From Panacagrimonas perspica (GTDB lineage Bacteria; Pseudomonadota; Gammaproteobacteria; Nevskiales; Nevskiaceae), in assembly GCF_004364935.1 (NCBI RefSeq), contig NZ_SOBT01000008.1, positions 995,534 to 1,059,533 on the forward strand: 64,000 nucleotides of DNA. The letters run 5' to 3'. The notes beneath the pieces were generated by a model. That model was not told where the DNA came from and did no database searches. It saw only the letters and a list, made by a program, of their open reading frames with translations. Shown here in pieces: positions 19,069 to 27,007 of this stretch (positions are counted from its first letter, which is position 1; each line of letters opens with the position of its first letter). A program made the position numbers and the translations under genes.

Positions 19069-19746
19069 TCAGATCTTCGGCTTGGCCAGAGGCGCCGGCG
19101 GTGTCAGCAGCTCGCCGATCTGCCCGGCCACACCATCGCAGGCAGCAGCCTCGGTCCTGGCGATCAACGGAATCGGGATGATCAGCGCCGGCAGGTAGGA
19201 GGTGCCGCTCGCGTTGACGCTGACCTTGCCCACTGAGCTTCGCGTCTGCACGTCCCACACCGACACTTCGTACTTCGATTCCTTCTCCCACCAGCCGAAT
19301 CCGAGACACGCGGCTGCCGGCGGCAGGATGCCGCAACTCACGCTGCCACCGCCGTCGATCTTGTCGGTCTCGCCGTCGATCCAGACCATGAAGCGCACGC
19401 CGGTGTCGCGCACCCGTTGCGCGATGACCGGATCGTCGAGCAGCGCGGCGAGGGCGTCGGATGACATCGGCGCGGTACGCGGCTCCAGCCACGGGAACAT
19501 CGCGTCGACAAAAGATTGCTCCGCATATACCGGCAGCTTGCGGCCGGTCAGCGATTTGGAGACGCACTTGTTGAAGCTCTGCTCGGTTTCGCGATCGCCG
19601 CGATGCCGCCGTCCGAGGATCACGACGGACTCGCCTGCGCTCATCGTCACGCTGCGGCCGCTCTGGCGGATCTGCTCGACCTTGGACGTCACGCAGGCGC
19701 TCGCCAGCACGGCGGCGACGAAGAGCAAGACGCGCGACGCGCTCAT
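19069..19746 (-). CDS. Cluster gene 12: lipoprotein
   Basis: 225 aa. The signal peptide with lipobox ASRVLLFVAAVLASAC puts the lipidated Cys near residue 17. The mature protein has ESVVILGRRHRGDRETEQSFNKCVSKSL near its start and a Cys/Trp-rich middle (SCGILPPAAACLGFGWW). A beta-rich segment, KYEVSVWDVQTRSSVGKVSVNASGTSY, resembles CsgG/FlgO-like periplasmic domains, but this is weak. The start overlaps the preceding lipoprotein gene (ATGA). Last of the twelve co-directional genes of the vWA/ExbB cluster. Confidence 0.78.
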   Translation of the reverse strand: MSASRVLLFVAAVLASACVTSKVEQIRQSGRSVTMSAGESVVILGRRHRGDRETEQSFNKCVSKSLTGRKLPVYAEQSFVDAMFPWLEPRTAPMSSDALAALLDDPVIAQRVRDTGVRFMVWIDGETDKIDGGGSVSCGILPPAAACLGFGWWEKESKYEVSVWDVQTRSSVGKVSVNASGTSYLPALIIPIPLIARTEAAACDGVAGQIGELLTPPAPLAKPKI

Positions 19747-20438
19747 GGTGCCGCCGCCGAGGCCTGCGGTGGCGGTGGCGGCACCGGCGCGGCGAGTCGC
19801 GCACGAAACGCATTGCCGTCGCGAAAGATCAGCGCCATGCCGGCGGCGGCATCGCGCATGGCCTCGCGCACCGCGGCCGTCAGGCCCGAGTTCGTACCGC
19901 CGACCTTGGCGCCGCGCTGCTTGCCGTAGGCGGCCAGGTCCCAGGCCGTGATCTCCTGCCCCTGGGGTGTCAGCAGACGCAGGCGGTACTTGATCCAGGC
20001 CTCGTGGAATTGATCCTTCTCGGCCTTGGGGCTGGCGATCTGCACGTCCTGCACGATGGGCTGCAGCACCGCCTGCACGCCGGGCGCCACGCTCTGCGCA
20101 CCTGGCGCCTGCGTAACCGTGAGCAGCGTCGCGAACTGCGCGCTCAGGAACTCGCTGAAGATCGCGCGCGAAGCAGGTCCGACCGAGACATCCTGCTGGA
20201 CGCCGGGCGCGGGCTGGTCGTGATGGACGTAGCTGACGAACGCGTCGTCCATGTACAGGCCCATCGCGACGGGAATCTTGCGCAGGACCGGCTTCGGGAA
20301 TTCGTTCGAGGGCACGACCGGCTTGGCGGTGCATCCGCCCAGCAGGGCCAACGCCACGAGGCACGCGAGGGCGCGAACGCGACGGCGCCATGACGCCCGC
20401 GGGCCGCCTGTTCGCGCATGGATAGAAGCTCCCGCCAA
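19743..20438 (-). CDS. Cluster gene 11: lipoprotein
   Basis: 231 aa. After a basic leader comes ALACLVALALLGGC, a lipobox with the lipidated Cys near residue 36; a shorter start close to the hydrophobic stretch is possible. The mature domain (KPVLRKIPVAMGLYMDDAF ... DLAAYGKQRGAKVGG) ends with Pro-rich PPPPPQASAAAP. No named family. Translationally coupled to the next lipoprotein gene, which suggests that the two act together at the outer membrane. Confidence 0.78.
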   Translation of the reverse strand: MAGASIHARTGGPRASWRRRVRALACLVALALLGGCTAKPVVPSNEFPKPVLRKIPVAMGLYMDDAFVSYVHHDQPAPGVQQDVSVGPASRAIFSEFLSAQFATLLTVTQAPGAQSVAPGVQAVLQPIVQDVQIASPKAEKDQFHEAWIKYRLRLLTPQGQEITAWDLAAYGKQRGAKVGGTNSGLTAAVREAMRDAAAGMALIFRDGNAFRARLAAPVPPPPPQASAAAP

Positions 20439-20477
20439 GACCGCCTCCGCCCTGTGGGCGGCGTCGCGTGCTTCGAA

Positions 20478-21479
20478 TCAGCTGTTGCTGATGAGGCCCA
20501 CGAATGCGCCGCCATTCTCCCGGCACATGATACGCATCAGGTTCGCGAAGCGGATGCCGCTGGGCGTCACGCCACCGTTCAGATGCTGCGTGGGAAAGCC
20601 GATGGCGTGGATGCGGGCCAGAGGAACGCCGCTCGCATCCTTGGGATTGACGCGGCGGATGCGTTTGAGTGCCGCGGCCACCGATGCGCCGGTGAAGTCG
20701 TCGCCCATCACGTAGACGCTGATCTTCTTGTCGGGCGCGGCGAAGGTCTTGATCGCGGCCTCGATGCCCTCGACCGGACTGGAATCGGAGAACGCCTGCC
20801 AGTGGCGCATCGCCTCGAGCGTGGCCTTGCGGCGCGCAGGTGAATCCGGGATCCACTGGCCGCGATAGGAGCTGAACAAGTAACCGCCTTCGTCGCTCAG
20901 CACCTGGATGCCCTTCACGCGCGGATAGATGTCGAGGATCTCCGACATCGTCTTGATCATCGCGCTCCAGGCGAAGCGCTGCATCGAGCCCGAGGTGTCG
21001 ACGACGAACACGATGTACTCGCTGTCCACCGGGATGCCACCAACCGGCGCATCGTTGCGCTGCTTCACGCCCTGCGACATCAGGCGGCGCATCTCCTCGG
21101 TGAGCGTCTGCTTGGCGACGGTCAGCTGCGTCTCGATGGTGGCGAGCGTCTTGGTGTCGAGCTGGGCGTCGGTGGTCTTGTTCTCGAGCGAGTTGGAGGT
21201 GGTGCGCAAGCGGATCAGTTCGCGTTCGGCCTCGCGCTGGCTGTCGCGGCTCGAGGCGAGCGCTTCTTCGAGTCCCTTGAGCTCACCCGCGGTCTTCTCG
21301 CCCAGCAGTCGAAGTTCCTCGGACTGGCCCTTGCCCGGTTGAGTGACCGGCTCCGAGATCGGAGGCGGCTTGGACTGGCTCAGCACCAGCAGCAGGATCA
21401 TCGCGCCGAAGCCGCAGCAGATGCAGTCGATGAACGACATCGAGAACACCTGCACCTCGTGTCGGCGCTTGATGGCCAT
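20478..21479 (-). CDS. Cluster gene 10: membrane-anchored von Willebrand A protein
   Basis: 333 aa. Residues 1-13 are basic and cytoplasmic, followed by SFIDCICCGFGAMILLLVL: an Asp (18) at the membrane entry, then one transmembrane helix. A Glu/Gln/Lys-rich coiled coil spans about 50-140. The vWA domain runs from about 155 with the MIDAS motif DTSGS at 161-165 and later VYVMGDDFTGAS. vWA domains bind metal and protein ligands. Paralogous to the next gene upstream, 3 bp away. Topology puts the vWA domain in the periplasm. Confidence 0.85.
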   Translation of the reverse strand: MAIKRRHEVQVFSMSFIDCICCGFGAMILLLVLSQSKPPPISEPVTQPGKGQSEELRLLGEKTAGELKGLEEALASSRDSQREAERELIRLRTTSNSLENKTTDAQLDTKTLATIETQLTVAKQTLTEEMRRLMSQGVKQRNDAPVGGIPVDSEYIVFVVDTSGSMQRFAWSAMIKTMSEILDIYPRVKGIQVLSDEGGYLFSSYRGQWIPDSPARRKATLEAMRHWQAFSDSSPVEGIEAAIKTFAAPDKKISVYVMGDDFTGASVAAALKRIRRVNPKDASGVPLARIHAIGFPTQHLNGGVTPSGIRFANLMRIMCRENGGAFVGLISNS

Positions 21480-21482
21480 CGA

Positions 21483-22562
21483 TCAGGGCCAGTCGGCCGA
21501 AGGATTGAAGTACGACCCGCCGGTGTTGCGCGCGAGTTCCCAGTACGCGGCTGCCGCCTTGGGATCGCCTTCCATCGGCATCAGCACGACGCTGATGGGC
21601 AGATTGTTGGGCAGCCGCGCCGTCGCCGAGTTGAAGTAGCGCACGCGATCCTTGCCGCTGGCCAGCCCACTCGCCCCACCACGATCGGTCGTCGGCAGAC
21701 CGTCGGTGACGAGATACACATGATCAGGCGCGGGGTTGAGCGACGAGATCACGGCGAAGGCATTGGCCAGACTGGTACCGCCACCCGGAGGCGTCATGCG
21801 GATCGCCTTCACGGCCGCGGCCAGCTTGTCGCCGCGATTGGGCAGCCACTTGCCCGCCGAATCCGCCAGCGCGGGCTTGGCTGTGTCGTTGAACCCGTAG
21901 ATCTGGAACTGCCCGCTCGCCGGCATCTGCGCGGCGATCCACTCCACGGCTGCGACGCTGCGGCGCCACTTGGTCGATGCGGTCTTGGTCGCGTCGTCCA
22001 TGTTGCGGCGCCGGATCGCTTCGACGATCGTCTCGGCCAGCATGCTCGCCGAGGTGTCGACGAGGATCAGGATGCGATTGCCCTCGACGGACAGCCCCGA
22101 CAGGTACTCGCGTCGCGCCTCGCCGGAGGTCTGCAGCACCGCATCCTTGCCGGCGTCCGCCGCAGCCGCGCGCATTTCCTTGACCTTGGATTCGAGCACC
22201 TTGAGGTCGTTCTCGAGAATCAGCACGCGCGCGCGGCCGTCTTCCTTGCCCGGATTCTGTTGGAGCATCGCGGAGCGCGCGTCTTCGATCTTCTTGCTCA
22301 GGCGCTCGGCTTCCTTCGACGCGAGCTGCTGCGCCTTCTCCGAATCCTCGAGCGCGGCGCGCAGCACCAGCAGCCGATGGCGATCGTCGAGCAGCTTGTC
22401 CTCTTCGCCGCTGACCTGCGCCTGCGTCACGCTGGCCGCGGCGTCCGGCACCGGGGCCGAGTGCTTCATCAGCATGAAGACCAGCACGGTGGCGCCGAAG
22501 CCACAGGAAATGCAGTCCAGGAACGACATGTTGAAGATCTGCAGTTCCTGGCGACGCTTCAC
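21483..22562 (-). CDS. Cluster gene 9: membrane-anchored von Willebrand A protein
   Basis: 359 aa, same plan as cluster gene 10. The basic start MKRRQELQIF is followed by NMSFLDCISCGFGATVLVFML with Asp16 before one membrane helix, then a coiled coil (about 52-140), then a vWA domain with MIDAS DTSAS at 169-173 and a later YLVTDGLPT segment carrying the conserved Thr-Asp. The shared SF[IL]DCI-x-CGFGA motif is nearly identical in both proteins and resembles the ExbD/TolR Asp-membrane segment. Start overlaps the actin-fold gene (ATGA). Confidence 0.85.
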   Translation of the reverse strand: MKRRQELQIFNMSFLDCISCGFGATVLVFMLMKHSAPVPDAAASVTQAQVSGEEDKLLDDRHRLLVLRAALEDSEKAQQLASKEAERLSKKIEDARSAMLQQNPGKEDGRARVLILENDLKVLESKVKEMRAAAADAGKDAVLQTSGEARREYLSGLSVEGNRILILVDTSASMLAETIVEAIRRRNMDDATKTASTKWRRSVAAVEWIAAQMPASGQFQIYGFNDTAKPALADSAGKWLPNRGDKLAAAVKAIRMTPPGGGTSLANAFAVISSLNPAPDHVYLVTDGLPTTDRGGASGLASGKDRVRYFNSATARLPNNLPISVVLMPMEGDPKAAAAYWELARNTGGSYFNPSADWP

Positions 22563-23839
22563 GGCATGACCTCGATCAGGCGCAGCACCACGCCGGAAAA
22601 GTCGATGCGATCACCCAGGCCCACACGCACCGGCAGCCGCACGGGCTTGCCGTTGAGCAGCGGGCCCGCCTCCTGCGAGCCATCGAGCCAGAGACGACCT
22701 TCGATCCTGCGCAGGCTGCCCGGCAGGCCCGGGCGCAGGCGTTCCAGCGCCAGCGCAGGATCGGCGTCGTTGCGGGGCAGGGCGACCGCGTAGTCGCCGA
22801 TCAGCACATGTGTCGGACCCACCGCTTCGTGTGCCGAATCGGCGCCACGCGGAATTCCCGGCAGGCGCGTGACGTAGGCCAGACCCGCGCCGGGGACCGC
22901 GATGCGTACCGAATGCGCGCGGGCGCCACGTGCCGGCGCGAGCGCGTCCAGGCGAAGCGCCGCGATACCGGTGACATGCTCGATGTGCTCGACCAGTCCG
23001 GGCACTGCGGCGGCGCGCGCGCTGAGCATCAGGGTCGCTGGCCGCGGACGACCGTGCTGGTCGATCGCGGCCGCGATGTCCTCGAAGGGTTCCTGCAGGC
23101 TCTTCACGAGATCGTCGCGCGACACGCTGGCGCGGTGCGTGCGGGCGCCCGAGGCCAGCTCCAGCACCGCGCTCGGCGCACCGCCGAGCAGGTTCAGCCA
23201 GGCCGGCAGCGCGTCGAACATCGTCTGCTCGGTGCCGGCGGTGTGCAGCGGATCGAAGCGCGTCTGCTGGACGAAGGCGAGGGCCGCCACGCGCGAGAGT
23301 GCATCCCAGACTTTCGTCAGGCCGGGTTTCGAGATCTCTTCGACACGCACGCGCGACAGCGACGCGCCGCCTTCGATCACGGTCAGCACGAAGCGGTGCA
23401 GCTCGACGTCGAGGTGCAGGCAGGTCGCGTCGGTCTCGACCTGGGACGCGGCGGCGACTGCGGTGTCGACCAGTCCTTCGGCCTTCAGGCCGCTGGCGTC
23501 GACCAGGCCCAGCAGGATGCTCAGCTGCTCGCGCGTCAGGCTGCCCGGCACGGCGAGCATCAGCGGCAGGCCGCCGGCAGCGTCGCGCAGCGATTGCAGT
23601 TGTGCGTACGCAAGGTCGGCGTGCGAGCGGGCACCGGCGACCGGCGCCGGCAGCATCGTTTCGAGCTGGTACCAGTAGCGGTTGAACGTGCGGCGCGGAT
23701 CCAGGCGGCTGCGCGCGCGCGCGATGGCGCCGACCTGCAGCGTCTTGCCATCGAGTGCGGCGAAGCCGGGACTTTCGGCGAGGACCTGCGTGCCGTTGCT
23801 CAGCAGCAGGCCGGTGTCGTTGATCTCGAGAACGTTCAT
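22559..23839 (-). CDS. Cluster gene 8: actin/Hsp70-fold (ASKHA-like) protein
   Basis: 426 aa, cytoplasmic. N-terminal LEINDTGLLLSNG would be the first phosphate loop. LMLAVPGSLTREQLSILL followed by ASGLKAEGLVDTAVAAA copies the Hsp70/PilM pattern (ITVPA ... AGL ... ..EP.AAA). CLHLDVELHRFVLTVIEGG resembles the second phosphate loop, and PATLMLSARAAAVPGLVEHI the adenosine motif. The last 80 residues (HVLIGDYAVALP ... LNGKPVRLPVRVGLGDRIDFSG) look like an FHA-type beta sandwich. An ATP-dependent scaffold at the membrane machine is inferred. Overlaps the downstream vWA gene. Confidence 0.68.
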   Translation of the reverse strand: MNVLEINDTGLLLSNGTQVLAESPGFAALDGKTLQVGAIARARSRLDPRRTFNRYWYQLETMLPAPVAGARSHADLAYAQLQSLRDAAGGLPLMLAVPGSLTREQLSILLGLVDASGLKAEGLVDTAVAAASQVETDATCLHLDVELHRFVLTVIEGGASLSRVRVEEISKPGLTKVWDALSRVAALAFVQQTRFDPLHTAGTEQTMFDALPAWLNLLGGAPSAVLELASGARTHRASVSRDDLVKSLQEPFEDIAAAIDQHGRPRPATLMLSARAAAVPGLVEHIEHVTGIAALRLDALAPARGARAHSVRIAVPGAGLAYVTRLPGIPRGADSAHEAVGPTHVLIGDYAVALPRNDADPALALERLRPGLPGSLRRIEGRLWLDGSQEAGPLLNGKPVRLPVRVGLGDRIDFSGVVLRLIEVMP

Positions 23840-23864
23840 GAGCGCGGCACGTGAGCAGCGGGGA

Positions 23865-24692
23865 TCAGGCCGGCGCCTGCAGGTTCTGGATCAGCTTGCG
23901 CTCGCAATCCTGGTGCGCGTCCAGCACCAGGCGCTCCTGCACGAGTTGCAACTGGTAGAGCAGGAAGACCGTGATCAGGCTCAGCAGCAGCGCGACCAGC
24001 GTGGAGTTGAACGCGACGCCCAGCGCCTCGGTGACGCCGGTCATGTCGCCTTGCAGCACCGCCTGCGCGTGGCCCAGCGAGTCGCCGATACCGCGCACGG
24101 TGCCGACGAAGCCGATCGAGGGAATCGCCCAGCAGATGTAGCGGACGATCGCGAGTTCGGCGTCGAGCCGATCGTTGGCCGACTCCGCGACCCGTCGCGC
24201 TTCATCCGAAGCGTCCTGCACGCTGCGCGTGATGCGGAAACGGTTGAGCGCGTTCTGGTAGAGCCGCGGCAGCAGACGATCACGACTATCCAGCGGCATC
24301 GATTCGATGGCGCGCGAATGGGCGCGCGCGTCCTCCGGCAGGATGCTCTCGCCCTCGGCCACGCTGACCATGTCAATGTCGAACAGCCGTCGTTCGGCGC
24401 CGACATTGCGGAACTTGTAGCCCATGATCGCGAAGGCCCACAGCGCGAAGATGATCGCGAGTTCCTGCTCGGGTCCCTTGACGATGACGAAGATGTTGGG
24501 CTGCATCGCCACGTACTTGCCGGTGCCCGCCGCGGCCTCGACCTTCTGCGCCAGGTCGTCCAGCACCGCACGCGCCTGCGGCCGGATCACCGCGGTGTAG
24601 ATCGCGTGGACGACGACGGCGGAAATCACCAGCGCGAAGACCTGGTAGACGAACTCGACGGGAAATTGCTTGCGCATGGTCTGGGTGTTCAA
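23865..24692 (-). CDS. Cluster gene 7: MotA/TolQ/ExbB proton channel family protein
   Basis: 275 aa with four membrane helices: about 12-36 (FVYQVFALVISAVVVHAI), 74-92 (LAIIFALWAFAIMGYKF), 180-203 (RYICWAIPSIGFVGTVRGIG, the ExbB signature) and 230-255 (ALGVAFNSTLVALLLSLITVFLLY, with the conserved polar Ser-Thr). A cytoplasmic domain sits between helices 2 and 3. No separate ExbD/TolR gene is in the cluster; the two vWA proteins are the only candidates for the Asp-bearing partner. Overlaps the small exported-protein gene by ATGA. Confidence 0.88.
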   Translation of the reverse strand: MNTQTMRKQFPVEFVYQVFALVISAVVVHAIYTAVIRPQARAVLDDLAQKVEAAAGTGKYVAMQPNIFVIVKGPEQELAIIFALWAFAIMGYKFRNVGAERRLFDIDMVSVAEGESILPEDARAHSRAIESMPLDSRDRLLPRLYQNALNRFRITRSVQDASDEARRVAESANDRLDAELAIVRYICWAIPSIGFVGTVRGIGDSLGHAQAVLQGDMTGVTEALGVAFNSTLVALLLSLITVFLLYQLQLVQERLVLDAHQDCERKLIQNLQAPA

Positions 24693-24931
24693 AGATCAGC
24701 AGGGAAATCCACTTCCTGGTCCGGCGAGACTTCTTCCGAAGGCCTGAACTCGCGGGTCGATGCGTTGGCCTTCGGAGCGGGTCGGGCGGCCGGCTCCGCC
24801 GGGGCAGCAGCTTCCTCCTTCTTCGGCGCCGCGTCCTGCTTCGCGGGGGCCTCGGCCGGAGGCTGCGCGAACAGCGGCAACGCCATCGTCGCTGCGGAGA
24901 AGACCACCAGCCATCGCGATCGGGATGTCAT
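24689..24931 (-). CDS. Cluster gene 6: small exported Ala/Pro/Glu-rich protein
   Basis: 80 aa. The signal peptide WLVVFSAATMALPLFAQ is followed by a disordered Ala/Pro/Lys/Glu tail ending SPDQEVDFPADL. No domain. It is overlapped by the ExbB-type gene (ATGA) and lies 9 bp after the PEGA-FGE gene, so it belongs to the operon. Could be a periplasmic linker. Confidence 0.65.
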   Translation of the reverse strand: MTSRSRWLVVFSAATMALPLFAQPPAEAPAKQDAAPKKEEAAAPAEPAARPAPKANASTREFRPSEEVSPDQEVDFPADL

Positions 24932-24940
24932 CGGCTTGGG

Positions 24941-27007
24941 CTACTCGGCGTAGCGCGCGACGCGAAAGCCCAGATCGGGCCGCTCGTCGTGGCCCATGTC
25001 GCGGAAGGCCAGCCGCAGTTCGACCAGCCGCCCGTGCAGCCAGCTCGATCCGCGGATCACGTGGTCCGTTCCAGTCGCGGCACCGAACGGATCGACGGCC
25101 TCCGGCGGATTGATCGGCAACGTGGCGTCGTAGAGATCGTGCATCCACTCGGCGACGTTGCCGCCGAGGTCGAACAGGCCGAGCGCATTGGCGGGGTAGG
25201 TGGCGACCGGACTGGCGGCGGCGTAGCCGTCCTCGTAGCCGTCGAGCACCTGCGGCGCGACCGACTCCGCGGTCGGGTCGGCGAAGTTGCCGGACTTCGG
25301 GGGCGGCGGGAATCCGCTGCCCCAGGAATAGCGCTGCGCGCTGTTGCCACCGGCGTGGCGTGCGGCCCATTCCCACTCGGCTTCGCTGGGCAAGCGGTAT
25401 CCGGTGGTCAGCGGTTGCACGAGCTGCATCGTGGCGCCGTCCTCGCGGTACGCTGCCGGCAGCCCATCCTGTTGCGAGAGCCAGTTGCAGTAGCGTGCCG
25501 CCTCCATCCAGGTCACGCGCGCCACCGGCTGGCGCTCGTTGTCGAGCGTCTCGCGGCGGATGATTCCCGAGGAGTGCGCGGCAGCGAAACGGCGGAACTG
25601 CTGGTTGGTGATCTCGGTGGTCGACAGGTAGTACGCGCGCGACAATTTCACAGGTCGCTGCGCTTCATTGGACTGGCGACCCTGCTCGCCGCGCGGCGTG
25701 CCCATCACGTACGAGCCGGGCTGCACGAGCACCAGGTTGGGGCCACCCTTGCTGGTGAGCTTCGCGGGATTGCGCGCCGCACGCGCCTCGGCCTCGCTGT
25801 TGAGCCGGATCTCCACGCGCTGCTCCAGACCCGGCCGCGGCGTCACGCTGCCGGACCACGGCGCGTATCCGGATTTGGTGGCTTCGATCGTGTGCGCGAC
25901 CGTCACCAGATCGAGTCGCGTCGTGCCGGCTGCAACCGGACGACCATCGATCTTCACGGCGGCATCCGCAGGCTGCACGTCCAGCGCGATCGAACCCAGG
26001 ATCGGTTCGAGCGCGAGATTCAGGCTCTGGCTGTCGTCGGCGCTGACTTCGACGCTGCGTTCGGCCGCCTTGTGTCCCGGCGCCGAGAGCTGGATCAGGT
26101 GCGTCTTGCCGGGCGCGAGCCGCAGCTCGATCGGCGTCTGCCCGCGGAAGTCCTTGCCGACGCGCACCGATGCGCCGCTCGGCGTGCTGCTGAGCCGCAC
26201 GACCCCCTCGGCGGGCAGCAGCCTGGCCTCGGCCAGGTTCAGCGGCTGGTTCGCGGTGACGGTGATCGAGTCCCGCCACGTCGCGTAACCGGCCAGCTGA
26301 AGGCTGATGGCGTGGACGCCCGCGCCGAGCTCCAGCGTCTGCGGCGTGAGTCCCTGCGGCTGGCCATCGACCAGGATGGCCGCGCCGGACGGTTTCGATC
26401 GCAGCGAGACCGGCGCCCAGCCGGGCACGAGATCGATCTTCAGCGTCTGCGCCACGCCGCCGCCTTCGATCTTCAGTTCGGCCTGATGCGCCTGGTAGCG
26501 CGGCGCTCGCAGCAGGAGCTGGTGCGTGCCGGCTGCCAGTTCCAGCGCAGGCATCGGCGTGGATCCGCGCGGATTGCCGTCGATGAAGACTTCTGCCGCG
26601 GGCTCGGTGATCAGGGTCAGCGAACCGGGAAGACGCGTCATCTCGAAGCGCAGCTTCTGCTGCGGCTCGTCGCCGATCACGACATCGGCGGCCAGATCCT
26701 CGTATCCGTCGGCCTTCGCGCGCAGCCTGGCTTCGCCCGGCAGCACCAGATAACCGGAACCCATGGAGATGCCGACGCCGCCATCGAGGCTCAGGCGGGC
26801 GCCGGCCGGCACGATCTCGAACTGCACCGAGCGCGCGAAGAAGAAGAACGCACCGACGAGCGCGGCGAACAACAACAGCCCGCCGAGCAGGACCGGCAAC
26901 AGGGGAAAGCCATTGCGGCTCCGCGCCGGAGCCGCGCTCCCGGGCGGGCGATACGGGACTGCCGCGATGCGGCCGTCTGCGGCATCACGACGCTGCGGAT
27001 CGCTCAC
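24941..27007 (-). CDS. Cluster gene 5: PEGA-repeat and formylglycine-generating-enzyme-domain membrane protein
   Basis: 688 aa from GTG, which overlaps the stop of the gene upstream (GTGA); the frame also offers an ATG 15 bp earlier. A short cytoplasmic tail is followed by a membrane helix at 35-58. Four clear PEGA repeats lie near 128-192, 199-262, 268-333 and 338-402 (for example PSGAAILVDGQPQGLTP), with a degenerate one at 61-124. The C-terminal FGE/SUMF1 domain (about 424-687) shows MGTPRGEQ, TEITNQQFRRFA, VTWMEAARYCNWLS, YRLPSEAEWEWAAR, GNVAEWMHD and VIRGSSW. The FGE domain is probably a periplasmic binding domain; the catalytic Cys pair of true FGE is not evident. Confidence 0.88.
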   Translation of the reverse strand: MSDPQRRDAADGRIAAVPYRPPGSAAPARSRNGFPLLPVLLGGLLLFAALVGAFFFFARSVQFEIVPAGARLSLDGGVGISMGSGYLVLPGEARLRAKADGYEDLAADVVIGDEPQQKLRFEMTRLPGSLTLITEPAAEVFIDGNPRGSTPMPALELAAGTHQLLLRAPRYQAHQAELKIEGGGVAQTLKIDLVPGWAPVSLRSKPSGAAILVDGQPQGLTPQTLELGAGVHAISLQLAGYATWRDSITVTANQPLNLAEARLLPAEGVVRLSSTPSGASVRVGKDFRGQTPIELRLAPGKTHLIQLSAPGHKAAERSVEVSADDSQSLNLALEPILGSIALDVQPADAAVKIDGRPVAAGTTRLDLVTVAHTIEATKSGYAPWSGSVTPRPGLEQRVEIRLNSEAEARAARNPAKLTSKGGPNLVLVQPGSYVMGTPRGEQGRQSNEAQRPVKLSRAYYLSTTEITNQQFRRFAAAHSSGIIRRETLDNERQPVARVTWMEAARYCNWLSQQDGLPAAYREDGATMQLVQPLTTGYRLPSEAEWEWAARHAGGNSAQRYSWGSGFPPPPKSGNFADPTAESVAPQVLDGYEDGYAAASPVATYPANALGLFDLGGNVAEWMHDLYDATLPINPPEAVDPFGAATGTDHVIRGSSWLHGRLVELRLAFRDMGHDERPDLGFRVARYAE

